Assembly: GCF_022836435.1 (NCBI RefSeq)
Contig: NZ_BQXC01000001.1
Span: forward strand, 2,120,121-2,184,120
Direction of reading: 5' to 3'
From: Nitrosomonas sp. PY1
GTDB taxonomy: Bacteria > Pseudomonadota > Gammaproteobacteria > Burkholderiales > Nitrosomonadaceae
DNA: 64,000 nt
Numbering within the stretch: the stretch's first letter is position 1; every line of letters begins with the position of its first letter. A program made the position numbers and the translations under genes. The notes under the pieces were generated by a model that was given only the letters and a program-made list of their open reading frames with translations, was not told the origin of the DNA and did no database searches. Shown one piece after another: positions 54,391 to 63,216 of the stretch.

Positions 54391-57184
54391 GCAGATTGCT
54401 GCCATCGCACTGGATAACATTGATGCGATTCTGGCGCATTGGCTACCCGGTGGCAAACGTGAAGGCTATGAATACTTGCCGTTAAATCCAAAAAGATCGG
54501 ACAGCAAGCCGGGCTCATTTTCGATCAATCTGACTACCGGCGCATGGAGTGATTTTGCCACCGGTGACAAAGGGCTTGACCTGGTTTCTTTGATTGCCTA
54601 TCTGGAAAATGAAACCCAAGGAAAGGCCGCCCAGCATCTGGCGGCTTTTCTAGGGATTCCACCAGAGCAAAATGACTCATCAAAACGCGCTATGAGCGAT
54701 TCAAAAAAGATCGGTAATGGTAAACCATCAACCATTAAGAAAGAATCTGTCGATGTTGCCAGTCCGAGTAGTGATGGTGACGGCTGGCAATGTGTCATGC
54801 CGATTCCCAATAATGCACCGAAGCCACCTACAGCACATCCACGTCACGGTAAGCCTTCAAAGCGTTATCCGTATCATGATAAGAATGGCCAGGTTAATTT
54901 TTATCATGACCGATACGAGAAGCCTGAGGGTGAGAAAAAACAGTTTTCACCGTTGACGCTTTGGCAAAAAGGCAATAAGTACGAATGGCGGTTCAAGGTT
55001 CCAATTGGTTTGCGTCCATTGTATGGATTACCTGAATTGCTGAAATATCCTGATGCCGTCTGCTGGTTTACCGAAGGCGAGAAGGCCGCCGAAGCCCTGC
55101 AAAAGCTGCTGCCTGATCATCCTGTTTTATGCTGGCAAGGCGGAAGCCAAGCCGTGGGGAAATCGGATTATACCCCGCTTTCCGGGCGTGATTGTGCGAT
55201 CTTCCCGGATTACGATCTACCCGGCAAGAAAGCCGCCGGTGATTTGGTGAAACGGTTAACGGTTGCGGGTGCGCGTTCGGTTCAGGTGTTGGATGTCGAT
55301 CAATTGGAGCGCACACCCGGTGAGCCATTGCAGCCAGGAGACGATGCCGCCGATTTGGTGGCATGCGGCTGGGATGCCACCAGATTCGGTGATTTTTTGC
55401 AGCGTGAGGATGTATTCTTACCTGTTGCCAATCCCAGCATTGGGCAATCGAAGCCTGCCGATGAACCGCAAGCGGAAGCGGTGCAACGTGGTTTTGAATT
55501 GTTCGATGACGGTTTGTACTTTCTGGAACCGACTAAAGACGGGCGATTACGCCGCCGCAAGGTATGCACTCGGCTTGAAGTACTGGCACTGGCAAGGGAT
55601 GCCGATTCACGGGAATGGGGTACGCTGGTTCGTTTTGCCGATCCTGATAGCAAGATTAAGCAACTTATTATCCCAGCCCGGAGTTTTAACGGTGACGGTC
55701 TGGAAGCCTCAGGCCGTCTGCTGTCCGAAGGTTTGACCATCGCGCCCAAGTCACGGCAATTGGTCATTGAATACCTGCAAACACAGAACCCCGAGAAACG
55801 CGCCCGAACCACTAACCGCACCGGCTGGCATGGTGCCAATGATGATCTGGTTTTTGTGTTGCCGGATGGTTCAATTGGTCAATCCGATGATGAATGGCTA
55901 TTCAGTGATAACCGTCCTGATTCGAATCTGTTCCGGCAGCGTGGCACACTGAAGCAATGGCGTGAGCATGTAGCGGCGTTATGCATCGGCAATAGTCGTT
56001 TAACGTTTGCGGTGTCTGTTGCATTCGCTGCACCCTTGCTGCATTTGATTGAGATGGAATCGGGCGGCTTTCATTACCGTGGCACAACTTCCAGCGGTAA
56101 AACCAGTGCGTTGTATATGGCTGGCAGCGTATGCGGTTCGCCTGAGTATTTGCAGCGGTGGCGGTCAACGGATAACGGTTTGGAGAGTACCGCCCTATCA
56201 CACTGTGATGCAATCCTGACATTGGATGAACTGAAAATGATCGATGCCAGAATTGCCGGTGAATCGGCTTATATGCTGGCCAATGGTCAGGCCAAGGTTC
56301 GGGCAAACCAGAACGGAGGTGCACGCAATACGGCTAAGTGGCGGCTGCTTTTCTTATCTGCCGGTGAACTGAGCCTAAGCCAACATGTGGCCGAAGTCGG
56401 CAAGAAAACACCCGCCGGAGCTGAATTGCGTATGGCCGATATTCCCGCCGATGCAGGACAAGGCATAGGATGTTTTGAAAATCTGCATGGTTTCGATAAC
56501 GGCCACGAATTCGCCAAGGCTTTAGGTGTAATCGTCAATAAATATTACGGTACCGCATTTCCTGCTTTCATTGAACAGGTGTTAAAGAATCGTGAAAGCT
56601 TGCGTGATTCGCTGGCTGATGCCAGATTGAGATTCGAGAAAGCAACGCTCACCAGTGCAGCCAGCGGACAAGCGCAGCGGGTAGCAGCACGATTTGCCCT
56701 TGCGGGTGCTGCCGGTGAACTGGCTACCGATTGGGGCATTACCGGATGGCAACCAGGTGAAGCAATGCAAGCCGCTATCACTTGCTTCAAGGCATGGCTT
56801 CAGGCTTTTGGCGGTGAAGGGAATAAAGAAGATCGGGTAATGATTGAACAGGTGCGCCACTTTTTAGAATTGCATGGCGAGGCCAGATTTACCGATATTG
56901 AGCGAACGGTGGTCGACGATAATCACACACCGCGCACGATGAATAAGGCCGGTTTCCGTGAAAAGAATCATGAAGGCAATCTTGAGTATTACTGTTACCC
57001 GGAAGTGTTCAAAAAAGAAATATGCAAAGGCTTTGATTACTTGGCAGTTGCTCGATTGCTGATTGGGTTGGGTTATATGAAAGGCGATGGCAAGAATCTA
57101 CAGCCCAAAGTTAGTTTACCGAGTGAAGGTAGAAAGCGGGTATTTCACATACTGCCAGCAATCTGGGGCGATGAAAATGATTGA
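54368..57184 (+). CDS. Toprim/DUF927 primase-helicase of the island
   Basis: The 938-residue protein has an N-terminal part with HWLPGGKREGYEYLPLNP and SINLTTGAWSDFATGDKG, like the zinc-less primase entry of P4-like elements. A Toprim module follows at about 225-320 (CWFTEGEKAAEAL, then AIFPDYDLPGKKAAG). The C-terminal DUF927 helicase-like part (about 375-800) has Walker A RGTTSSGKTSA and Walker B AILTLDELKMID. It would start and drive replication of the excised element. Its codon use looks more GC-rich than the AT-rich flanking chromosome. Confidence 0.92.
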   Translation: MPNPQRIKQIAAIALDNIDAILAHWLPGGKREGYEYLPLNPKRSDSKPGSFSINLTTGAWSDFATGDKGLDLVSLIAYLENETQGKAAQHLAAFLGIPPEQNDSSKRAMSDSKKIGNGKPSTIKKESVDVASPSSDGDGWQCVMPIPNNAPKPPTAHPRHGKPSKRYPYHDKNGQVNFYHDRYEKPEGEKKQFSPLTLWQKGNKYEWRFKVPIGLRPLYGLPELLKYPDAVCWFTEGEKAAEALQKLLPDHPVLCWQGGSQAVGKSDYTPLSGRDCAIFPDYDLPGKKAAGDLVKRLTVAGARSVQVLDVDQLERTPGEPLQPGDDAADLVACGWDATRFGDFLQREDVFLPVANPSIGQSKPADEPQAEAVQRGFELFDDGLYFLEPTKDGRLRRRKVCTRLEVLALARDADSREWGTLVRFADPDSKIKQLIIPARSFNGDGLEASGRLLSEGLTIAPKSRQLVIEYLQTQNPEKRARTTNRTGWHGANDDLVFVLPDGSIGQSDDEWLFSDNRPDSNLFRQRGTLKQWREHVAALCIGNSRLTFAVSVAFAAPLLHLIEMESGGFHYRGTTSSGKTSALYMAGSVCGSPEYLQRWRSTDNGLESTALSHCDAILTLDELKMIDARIAGESAYMLANGQAKVRANQNGGARNTAKWRLLFLSAGELSLSQHVAEVGKKTPAGAELRMADIPADAGQGIGCFENLHGFDNGHEFAKALGVIVNKYYGTAFPAFIEQVLKNRESLRDSLADARLRFEKATLTSAASGQAQRVAARFALAGAAGELATDWGITGWQPGEAMQAAITCFKAWLQAFGGEGNKEDRVMIEQVRHFLELHGEARFTDIERTVVDDNHTPRTMNKAGFREKNHEGNLEYYCYPEVFKKEICKGFDYLAVARLLIGLGYMKGDGKNLQPKVSLPSEGRKRVFHILPAIWGDEND

Positions 57185-57818
57185 TTGGGATGTATTGATT
57201 AGGGCAGATAACGAGACAGAAAATACCAAAAATACCCCGAAAAGTAGGGCGCGCCCTACTGGTTTAGGTGGTGGCTTTGAAAAAGTAGGGCGGCCAGAAT
57301 CAAGCAATGATAATGGTTTCAAGGATTCCGCCCTACTCGCCCTACCTGCCCTACTAAAAAATGAGGAGGTAGGACTAGAACAAGAAAATAATTCACCCGT
57401 TGAAGGCGTGGCTTCAGATAATTATTGCGCCACGGAAACGTATCCAGTAAATCCGATTGCAATGTGTTTGTTGTTAACCTGCTGCCATAAAGCAATATTC
57501 AATCGAGAAGAAACGATTGAGGCAATCATCAACCTTCAAACCATTCCACAACCTGAGCAAATCAGATCATGGGCAATACTCTGCCAAAAGCACGGCATTG
57601 ATCCATACCGTATCATCTACCCATTTACTAACTCACCGAACAAGGGCACAAGCTGCCAGGGATGTAAGCATATAGAAATGGAGAAAATTCCAACCAGCAA
57701 ACGTTCGGTATATCGCTTTGTTTGCAGTAAGCAGCATCAGATACTGGAAGCTTACTATATTCATGAGCGTGTACTAATTGCACCTGAATCATGCACTGAT
57801 TACCTACCTACTGCATAA
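57171..57818 (+). CDS. unknown island protein with a four-cysteine C terminus
   Basis: A 215-residue protein whose ATG at 57171 (or 57177) overlaps the primase end. Its first third lies over the GTAGGGC/GCCCTAC repeats. The second part reads LLLTCCHKAIFNREETIEAI, then CQGCKHIEM, FVCSKQHQIL and ESCTDYLPT, with cysteines placed as in a zinc ribbon. A partial inverted copy of its 5' part lies at 44660-44782. Function unknown. Confidence 0.7.
   Translation: MKMIDWDVLIRADNETENTKNTPKSRARPTGLGGGFEKVGRPESSNDNGFKDSALLALPALLKNEEVGLEQENNSPVEGVASDNYCATETYPVNPIAMCLLLTCCHKAIFNREETIEAIINLQTIPQPEQIRSWAILCQKHGIDPYRIIYPFTNSPNKGTSCQGCKHIEMEKIPTSKRSVYRFVCSKQHQILEAYYIHERVLIAPESCTDYLPTA
57240..57366. repeat. GTAGGGC/GCCCTAC repeat cluster
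   Basis: An 18-bp perfect palindrome (AGTAGGGCGCGCCCTACT) is followed by another GTAGGGC and three GCCCTAC units, all inside the 57171 gene. A similar cluster in inverse orientation lies at 44660-44782. Because the palindrome is perfect and the units recur, a binding site for a replication or partition protein is possible. Confidence 0.8.
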
Positions 57819-58102
57819 CCAGGGGGGCGGGTGAAAGCCTACAGCCCTATGCTTCCAGACCGTTCGCTTACATTCATACGCAAAAAAACGAATTAGAGGG
57901 AGGGGGGGTTAAATTAACCATCACACTATCAGTTTGCTTTAATCCGAAAACTAAAATTCAGTATTAAATTAATTCCTATCAGGAATCAGATGTATTATCT
58001 GCTGCCAAGTCTGTACCGGGGGGTAGTTAAAAGTCTATAGCTTCTCGCTTATAGACCGTTCGCCTAGTCAAATTTTTATGTGCGGGAGTTTTGGAGGGGG
58101 GG
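57819..58102. repeat. two degenerate repeat units near the right island end
   Basis: Unit 1 (57819-57908) and unit 2 (58016-58102) share a G-run start, a short hairpin, the exact AGACCGTTCGC word and a G-run end. In unit 2 the hairpin is GTCTATA / TATAGAC. No gene is present here. They may be origin or termination sites of the element, or protein binding sites. Confidence 0.65.
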
Positions 58103-58140
58103 TATATTCCGTTTAGTAGATAATCAAAGAAAGGAATAAA

Positions 58141-58170
58141 ATACCCCCAGCATTATTTTTCTGGGGGTAT
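58141..58170. repeat. perfect inverted repeat near attR
   Basis: ATACCCCCAG and CTGGGGGTAT (10 bp each) with a 10-base loop, followed by TAAATAGGGGTACAT, matching the block before the integrase gene at 43197-43220. Confidence 0.75.
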
Positions 58171-58243
58171 AAATAGGGGTACATTCAAAATATGAAAAAT
58201 TTATTTCTAATAGTTACAATTCATTAAGTGTATAATATGAACT

Positions 58244-58258
58244 CAATCGCGCCTACCA
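58244..58258 (+). repeat. right attachment repeat
   Basis: Fifteen bases identical to the 3' end of tRNA-Val at 43069-43083, with no tRNA body before it. It closes the island. The chromosome resumes with the J/PilZ gene at 58337. Confidence 0.88.
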
Positions 58259-58336
58259 TATCGCTAAAAACCACTTAAAAATCTAAAAATCCTTCACTTT
58301 CAGATGTAGAATGCTCTTTTTAAAGCATCATTCTTC

Positions 58337-59368
58337 ATGATCGAACGACGCAATTTCTATCGAATACTGTATGCTCAACCAGATGCATCCATGGCAGTAA
58401 TTCAAGAGAACTATCGGTTGCTAAAACAAAAGCTAAGAACGCAGCCTGACTTGACTAATGACGATTGGAATGAAAATTTACTCGAGACTGCCTATCAAAC
58501 ACTATCCGATCCAACAAAAAGGTCGGTTTATGATCATGAGTTACTCCGCTACTACCATATCGATACCCTTGCGCATGGCGCACTGCATACCAATACCAAT
58601 ACCAATCAATCGCGAAACAAGCAAACTAACAACAATCAATTCGGCGACTTAAAGAATTATTACCGCATTCTTCAAGTACAACCTGATGCGCCTGCCGCTA
58701 TCATTACAGCAAGCTATCAAGCATTAATAAAGAACAATCCCAAAATTATCTCGTTACTGGATGAATCTTACCGCATCCTTTCGAATGAGAAAACACGTAA
58801 ACAGTATGATACCTATCTAGCGAGTTTGCTAGCCGATAGAAGCAACGGAAACAATAACGATACACAAGCTCACTCTACCAACCCAATCGCAACTTCGAAG
58901 CATGCCGACAACCGCGAAAAGTCATTATCCTTGCAATCCTATCAAGCAATTATTCTGCATTATTGTATTTTCTGCAAAACACCGTACCGTTCTCAGGCAA
59001 ATTTGTATGGAAATGAAAATTGTTTAGAGTGTTCCAGCCCCCTAACGCTACTAGAGCATGAAAGCCTTAAACTATTTCGGCGAACCATGAGACGTATCTC
59101 TATACAAGGCGATTTTCTATTTTATTTATTTTGGCCTGGAAAACCTTATTGTGGTTTTTTTCAAGATTTATCCTCTTCCGGCTTACGATTCTGGAGTCCA
59201 CAGGCAGTTGATTTAAAAGAAATAATCAAAGTTGATGCGTCTAATTTACAAGCAATTGCAGAAATAACGCATACAAGTGCTGACAGAAGTGGTACTTCCG
59301 TTGGTGCTCGTTTTATTACCGTAAAGTTCGATCAAATTCGTGGAAATTTTATCTCAGTAAAGGCTTGA
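58337..59368 (+). CDS. degenerate double-J-domain protein with zinc ribbon and PilZ motifs
   Basis: A 343-residue protein. Two J-like segments lie at about 5-70 and 106-165, but the HPD triad needed to stimulate Hsp70 reads QPD in the first and is missing in the second. A CxxC...CxxC zinc ribbon (YCIFCKTP and NCLECSSP) lies at about 211-237. The last 100 residues have PilZ hallmarks, RRTMR near 248 and DLSSSG near 277, which bind c-di-GMP in other PilZ proteins. It may be a c-di-GMP-responsive adaptor that no longer works with DnaK. It sits just outside the island. Confidence 0.75.
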   Translation: MIERRNFYRILYAQPDASMAVIQENYRLLKQKLRTQPDLTNDDWNENLLETAYQTLSDPTKRSVYDHELLRYYHIDTLAHGALHTNTNTNQSRNKQTNNNQFGDLKNYYRILQVQPDAPAAIITASYQALIKNNPKIISLLDESYRILSNEKTRKQYDTYLASLLADRSNGNNNDTQAHSTNPIATSKHADNREKSLSLQSYQAIILHYCIFCKTPYRSQANLYGNENCLECSSPLTLLEHESLKLFRRTMRRISIQGDFLFYLFWPGKPYCGFFQDLSSSGLRFWSPQAVDLKEIIKVDASNLQAIAEITHTSADRSGTSVGARFITVKFDQIRGNFISVKA

Positions 59369-59712
59369 AGCAATAACTTGTTGCATTGGCATGCTCCCAT
59401 TAACGAAAGCTTCTCTTTCTGAAGTATAAAATTATCAACCTACAGACAGAACGTTATCAGTCGCTGCAGTTTACGAAAAATATCTCTTTGCGTTTGTAGC
59501 TCCACCTACAGCTTCTTGAAAATAATTGGATTTACGGAGCCACCGACCGAAGCCATTATATTCAAAAACAAATATCCTGCATTTTTAACTGCGAGGGTAA
59601 CATAACCTCAAAAAGAAATATCCATAACCCCTCTAATTGTGATAAATTTACGATGCAAGGATCAGATGCCCTAAAATCGATTCTTTACATAAAACTAATA
59701 CAGGAGCTAACT
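59369..59712. other. intergenic stretch, no gene seen
   Basis: About 340 bases between the J/PilZ gene and the small exported protein. No plausible frame, repeat or RNA was found. It should hold the promoter of the gene at 59713. Confidence 0.45.
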
Positions 59713-59934
59713 ATGAATAAATTTGTTATCGTGATTTCTATCGCAATTTTCGTGCTTGGATCATCTTTTGCTATGGCAAGCGGCAATAAAGAATCATCGC
59801 TTCCATATATGTCTGCACAAGACATTCTAAATAAAATGGCATGTGACGGTAAAAAAGACGGTGAAAAAATTAAAGACCGCATCGACGGTGAAATGGTCAC
59901 TTGCCCCGCTAAAATCAAAAATCCAAAAAAATAA
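59713..59934 (+). CDS. small exported protein
   Basis: From ATG 59713, behind AGGAGCTAACT, a 73-residue protein with a signal peptide cleaved near AMASGNK. The mature part, about 50 residues, is Lys/Asp rich with two cysteines (KMACDGKKDGE and MVTCPAK) that could form a disulphide. The MSAQDILNKMACDGK pattern recalls HdeA-type acid-stress proteins, but the match is weak. Followed by a terminator. Confidence 0.75.
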   Translation: MNKFVIVISIAIFVLGSSFAMASGNKESSLPYMSAQDILNKMACDGKKDGEKIKDRIDGEMVTCPAKIKNPKK

Positions 59935-59960
59935 TAAACTGTACTAGCTTAGTACCTGAT

Positions 59961-59998
59961 CTGACAGCTACCGGTTCATTAGGTACCTGTCAGTTTAG
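59961..59998 (+). terminator. hairpin after the small exported protein gene
   Basis: CTGACAG pairs with CTGTCAG (59961-59967, 59987-59993) around a loop that can form a further GGTACC-type pairing, and TTTAGCC follows. A plausible but short-tailed terminator. Confidence 0.5.
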
Positions 59999-60522
59999 CC
60001 CTGTATAAAGCACCCCGTTGGAAGTAGTTGGGTTTGTTTTAGAGTGGGAAGTTGAGAAATTTTCTTGTTATTTCGTTTATTACTTAGCTGATTTGCGCAT
60101 AGTCCGCATAGCGAAGCTACATCATATCGTTAGATTCCGCGCAAATACAAGATCGGCTAGTTTGTACGCTAAACACATACCTACGGTTGATAATAACTTC
60201 GTCGAAAGCGCTATTTTTACCTCACCACACTGGGCAAGAAAACTGGCTGTTCATTGGTTGGGCACACCGAAAAACATGCCTCCATCATTTAAAATCCTGC
60301 TCGAGTACCGCAAAACGCAGTAGCTTAAATCTTGCACAATGATTAGTCGACAGTCCTCTCCCACCTCTGATCTGATAGTCGAATCTATGAATTGCCACTG
60401 CTTGCACCACACCAGAAACTATTGAAGCATTCGAAGGAATGCAAGTAGGGATAGGATTAGCATGATACATTGTCATGAGTGACAGAAATTATTACATCTC
60501 GGTTTCACTATATAATTTACTT
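59999..60522. other. gap before IS1595 copy 2, no supported gene
   Basis: A 101-codon frame at 60018-60323 has no ribosome site and no recognisable domain, though its second half (NNFVESAIFTSPHWARKLAV) has protein-like composition. It could be decayed coding DNA. The last eight bases (60515-60522) are the target duplication of IS1595 copy 2. Confidence 0.4.
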
Positions 60523-61232
60523 GGGGCTGTAGTAGATTAGCTTAGTTGTTAAGCTAATCAAGTGAAGATAAGTCATTGTAGATTATCAAGGAAAGTACAG
60601 TTAAGGTTACTGGAATTTTGTGCTGGAAGTTACAGCAAGATCAGCAGCCAATATACTCGGAATACAACCCAATAGCGCCGCGTTGTTTTATCGTAAAATA
60701 CGTGAAGTTATTGCTTATCATCTGGAGCGGGAATCTCACGAAATCTTTGATGGTATAGTGGAGTTGGATGAGAGCTATTTCGGTGGCGTTCGTAAAGGTA
60801 AACGTGGCCGTGGAGCTGCTGGTAAGGTGGCTGTGTTCGGCATATTGAAGCGTGGTGGTAAGGTATACACAAAAGTTGTAGGCGACACTAAATCAGAAAC
60901 ACTTATGCCGCTGATAACCAGAAAAATAGCACCTGACAGCGTAGTTTATACAGATTGTTATCGCAGTTACAATGCGCTTGATGTGAGCCACTTCTACCAT
61001 GAACGGATTAATCATTCCACGTTATTTGCGCAAGGCAAGAATCACATTAATGGGATTGAGAATTTTTGGAATCAGGCCAAACGTGTTTTAAGAAAATACA
61101 ATGGAATTCCCAAAGAGTCATTTCCATCTTTTCTTAAAGAATGTGAATTTAGATTCAACTATGGAACACCTAAACATCAACTAAAAATATTGAAAAATTG
61201 GACTCAAATTTAAGCTGATCTACTACAGCCCC
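60523..61232 (+). mobile_element. IS1595-family element (IS1016 group), copy 2
   Basis: A 710-bp copy, opposite in orientation to 48524-49233, with ends GGGGCTGTAGTAGAT and TACTACAGCCCC. It is flanked by an 8-bp direct repeat ATTTACTT at 60515-60522 and 61233-61240, the expected target duplication of the family, so the insertion is recent. The left and right TSD copies are intact. Confidence 0.93.
60620..61213 (+). CDS. IS1595-family transposase (copy 2)
   Basis: A 197-residue DDE transposase, identical to copy 1, starting at GTG. Its body has VELDESYFGGVRKGKRGRGA, VYTDCYRSYN and ENFWNQAKRVLRKYNG. Upstream, from GTG at 60564, another frame encodes the normal N-terminal helix (MKISHCRLSRKVQLRLLEF) that should join the body near the TTTT run at 60616-60619. 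So the gene is either shortened or depends on frameshifting. Confidence 0.9.
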   Translation: MLEVTARSAANILGIQPNSAALFYRKIREVIAYHLERESHEIFDGIVELDESYFGGVRKGKRGRGAAGKVAVFGILKRGGKVYTKVVGDTKSETLMPLITRKIAPDSVVYTDCYRSYNALDVSHFYHERINHSTLFAQGKNHINGIENFWNQAKRVLRKYNGIPKESFPSFLKECEFRFNYGTPKHQLKILKNWTQI

Positions 61233-61234
61233 AT

Positions 61235-61753
61235 TTACTTTGTTTGATCGGAAACAAAGCTGCCAAAACTGAATCCACGATCAATACGAGCAAGTTCATC
61301 TGTGACTTTCAGCGAGAGATCGCTAACTGATTGTTCAGAGAAAATGACCTGACGCATTAAATTTTCTGCATACACTTGTTTATCCTTATATTGGCTATAG
61401 AATGCAAAGGTCAACGCAGCGATTCCGGTAACCGTGGTTTGCACGACTGCCGATTTAGCCCACTCTATTTCGCTCAGTGGATTAAAAATTATGTCTAAGG
61501 AGGGCCATAACAGAACACAGACCGCTGCGATACCGGAGAGCCAGAAAAATATCTTATTCAGTAGCGCGTAAGATTTTGCCTTGATATAGATATCGTAAAC
61601 TAGCAAAAATTTTTGCTCCGCTTGTTGTTTATTTTCAGTTGATGCCTGTTTCTTTACAGACTCGGCATATTTCACTAGCAAAGAAGCACTGGTCTGATTT
61701 TGAGAATAAAAAGAAGAATCGTCGGAATCTGGTATTGTCACGATAATTTCCAC
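61235..61753 (-). CDS. two-helix membrane protein, SLATT-like (tentative)
   Basis: A 172-residue protein with a charged N-terminal helix (about 25-55), two membrane segments (about 65-85 and 100-120) and a C-terminal helical tail with ENLMRQVIFSEQ. The layout resembles SLATT-type two-transmembrane proteins linked to cell-lysis or nucleotide-signalling defence genes, but no partner nuclease or cyclase is adjacent. IS1595 copy 2 inserted immediately after its stop, whose TAA lies within the 8-bp target duplication. Confidence 0.6.
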   Translation of the reverse strand: MEIIVTIPDSDDSSFYSQNQTSASLLVKYAESVKKQASTENKQQAEQKFLLVYDIYIKAKSYALLNKIFFWLSGIAAVCVLLWPSLDIIFNPLSEIEWAKSAVVQTTVTGIAALTFAFYSQYKDKQVYAENLMRQVIFSEQSVSDLSLKVTDELARIDRGFSFGSFVSDQTK

Positions 61754-61757
61754 ATTT

Positions 61758-62930
61758 TTAACAGGAGCTTGCAGTAGAGAGTTTTAGTTTAAAAGCTTCT
61801 GCCAACTTCATTGCTGGCGTGATACCTCCAAGCGCCATGTTCGGACGCTCATTATTGTAAATCCATAACCAGTGCGTCGCAGTGAGTTGCGCCTCTTCAA
61901 TGGTTGCAAAGTCATTCATCTCCGGCCATTCATGCCGAACAGTCCTGTTATAGCGTTCTACATAAGAATTCTGTCGCGGCTTTCCTGGTTGGATATAATC
62001 AAGCTGAATACCTCGATTTTCTGCCCAACAACGAAGCGTGCCGCCGATATTTTCCGGTCCATTATCACAACGAATCTTCCTGAGTTTGCCGCGCCATTCG
62101 ATAATCCGATCCAGAGCCCGCGTAACGCGTTCTGATGGAAGCGATACATCCACTTCGATTCCCAACCCTTCACGGTTGAAGTCATCCAGCACATTAAAAG
62201 TTCGAAAGATCGGCCATTGGTGAGCTGATCAGCCATGAAATCCATCGACCATGTGTCATTGGGCTGTTCTGGCACAGCCAGTGGTTCCGGCTTCTCCCGC
62301 TTTAACCGCTCGCGCGGCTTGATCCGTAAATTCAGCTCCGGCTCACGGTAAATACGATACACACGCTTGTGATTCCATCCAAAACCCTTCACATTACGCA
62401 AATAAAGGAAACATAAACCAAAGCCCCAGCGCTTGTGGCAAGCCGTCAAACGTAGCAACCAACCGGCGGATTCCTCGTTCTCATCGGTCGATAACGATAG
62501 CAGCTCTCAGAAATGTCAAATGTTGCACACGCCAAAACAATACTAACAGACTTGTTCTGCACCAACCACTGTATTATCACCTTGCGCTGTGAGGGCTTTA
62601 CCACTTTTCTCCTAGTACCTCTTTCGGCATCTGGCTTTCCGCATACATTCGCTTTAACCGTTTGTTTTCCTCAGCGCCATCACCTTCATTTCCGATAGCA
62701 TGACTGCATCCATCCCACCATACTTGTTGCGCCAATTATAAAAACTTGCAGTACCATTCCATACTCTCGGCATAAATCAGTCACAGGAATTCCCCTTCCG
62801 CATGATTCAGTATCTGCATGATCTGGCTTTCCGTAAATCGTTGCTTCTTCATCAGTAAAATCCCTCTTCGTCTACGATAGAAAATTCTACTGCTTTGCTC
62901 CTCTAATTTTGGGGGGATTACCCCACAACC
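61758..62930 (-). pseudogene. IS3-family insertion sequence remnant
   Basis: Minus-strand pieces in several frames match OrfA (MKKQRFTESQIMQILNHAEG near 62850) and OrfB (GFGWNHKRVYRIYREPELNL, then DTWSMDFMADQL, then IRCDNGPENIGGTL and VERYNRTVRHEWPEM) of an IS3-group element different from the intact one at 45140. The right edge near 62910 shows a CCCCAAAATTAGAGG-type end; the left end near 61756 lacks an inverted repeat. Several frameshifts make it inactive. Confidence 0.85.
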
Positions 62931-63216
62931 TGTGCAGAAAACAACAAAAGAAATGCCACGATGAACCCAGGAAAACACACCCAAATCGCGACTGACCAAA
63001 CATATTGTATCACCTGCTTTTATCGGAAGGTGATTTCTAATAAAACTACTCAATTAATCGCTTTATTTTCCGTTTTAATCAATTCGAATCTATGCATGGA
63101 TTTTCAGTTTTCGATTACTTACGTAAAAATAATGCCATTTAATTTTCAATAGATACTGAATCGCTGTACTTAGATTTTCTATACCCTATCGATAAACGTC
63201 ATTTAAAGGAGAAAGT

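Larger units (their letters stand above)
43069..58258. mobile_element. P4-like integrative element in tRNA-Val, about 15.2 kb
   Basis: A 15-bp direct repeat (CAATCGCGCCTACCA) is present at the tRNA 3' end and at 58244-58258. Between them are a tyrosine integrase next to the tRNA, and at the far end an AlpA-type regulator, small genes and a Toprim/DUF927 primase-helicase, the backbone of P4-like satellites and related integrative elements. The middle carries cargo: IS3, lipase and lipoproteins, IS1595, Fic, and an HTH-ATPase locus. No capsid, mobilisation or conjugation genes were seen, so it would need a helper. Confidence 0.9.

Noticed and set aside
55300..55839. 179-codon minus-strand frame inside the primase gene
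   Set aside because: Antisense to a well-supported Toprim/DUF927 protein and of Arg/Ser-rich shadow composition.
60018..60323. 101-codon plus-strand frame before IS1595 copy 2
   Set aside because: No ribosome binding site and no recognisable domain; only the second half looks protein-like, so it is noted as possible decayed DNA.
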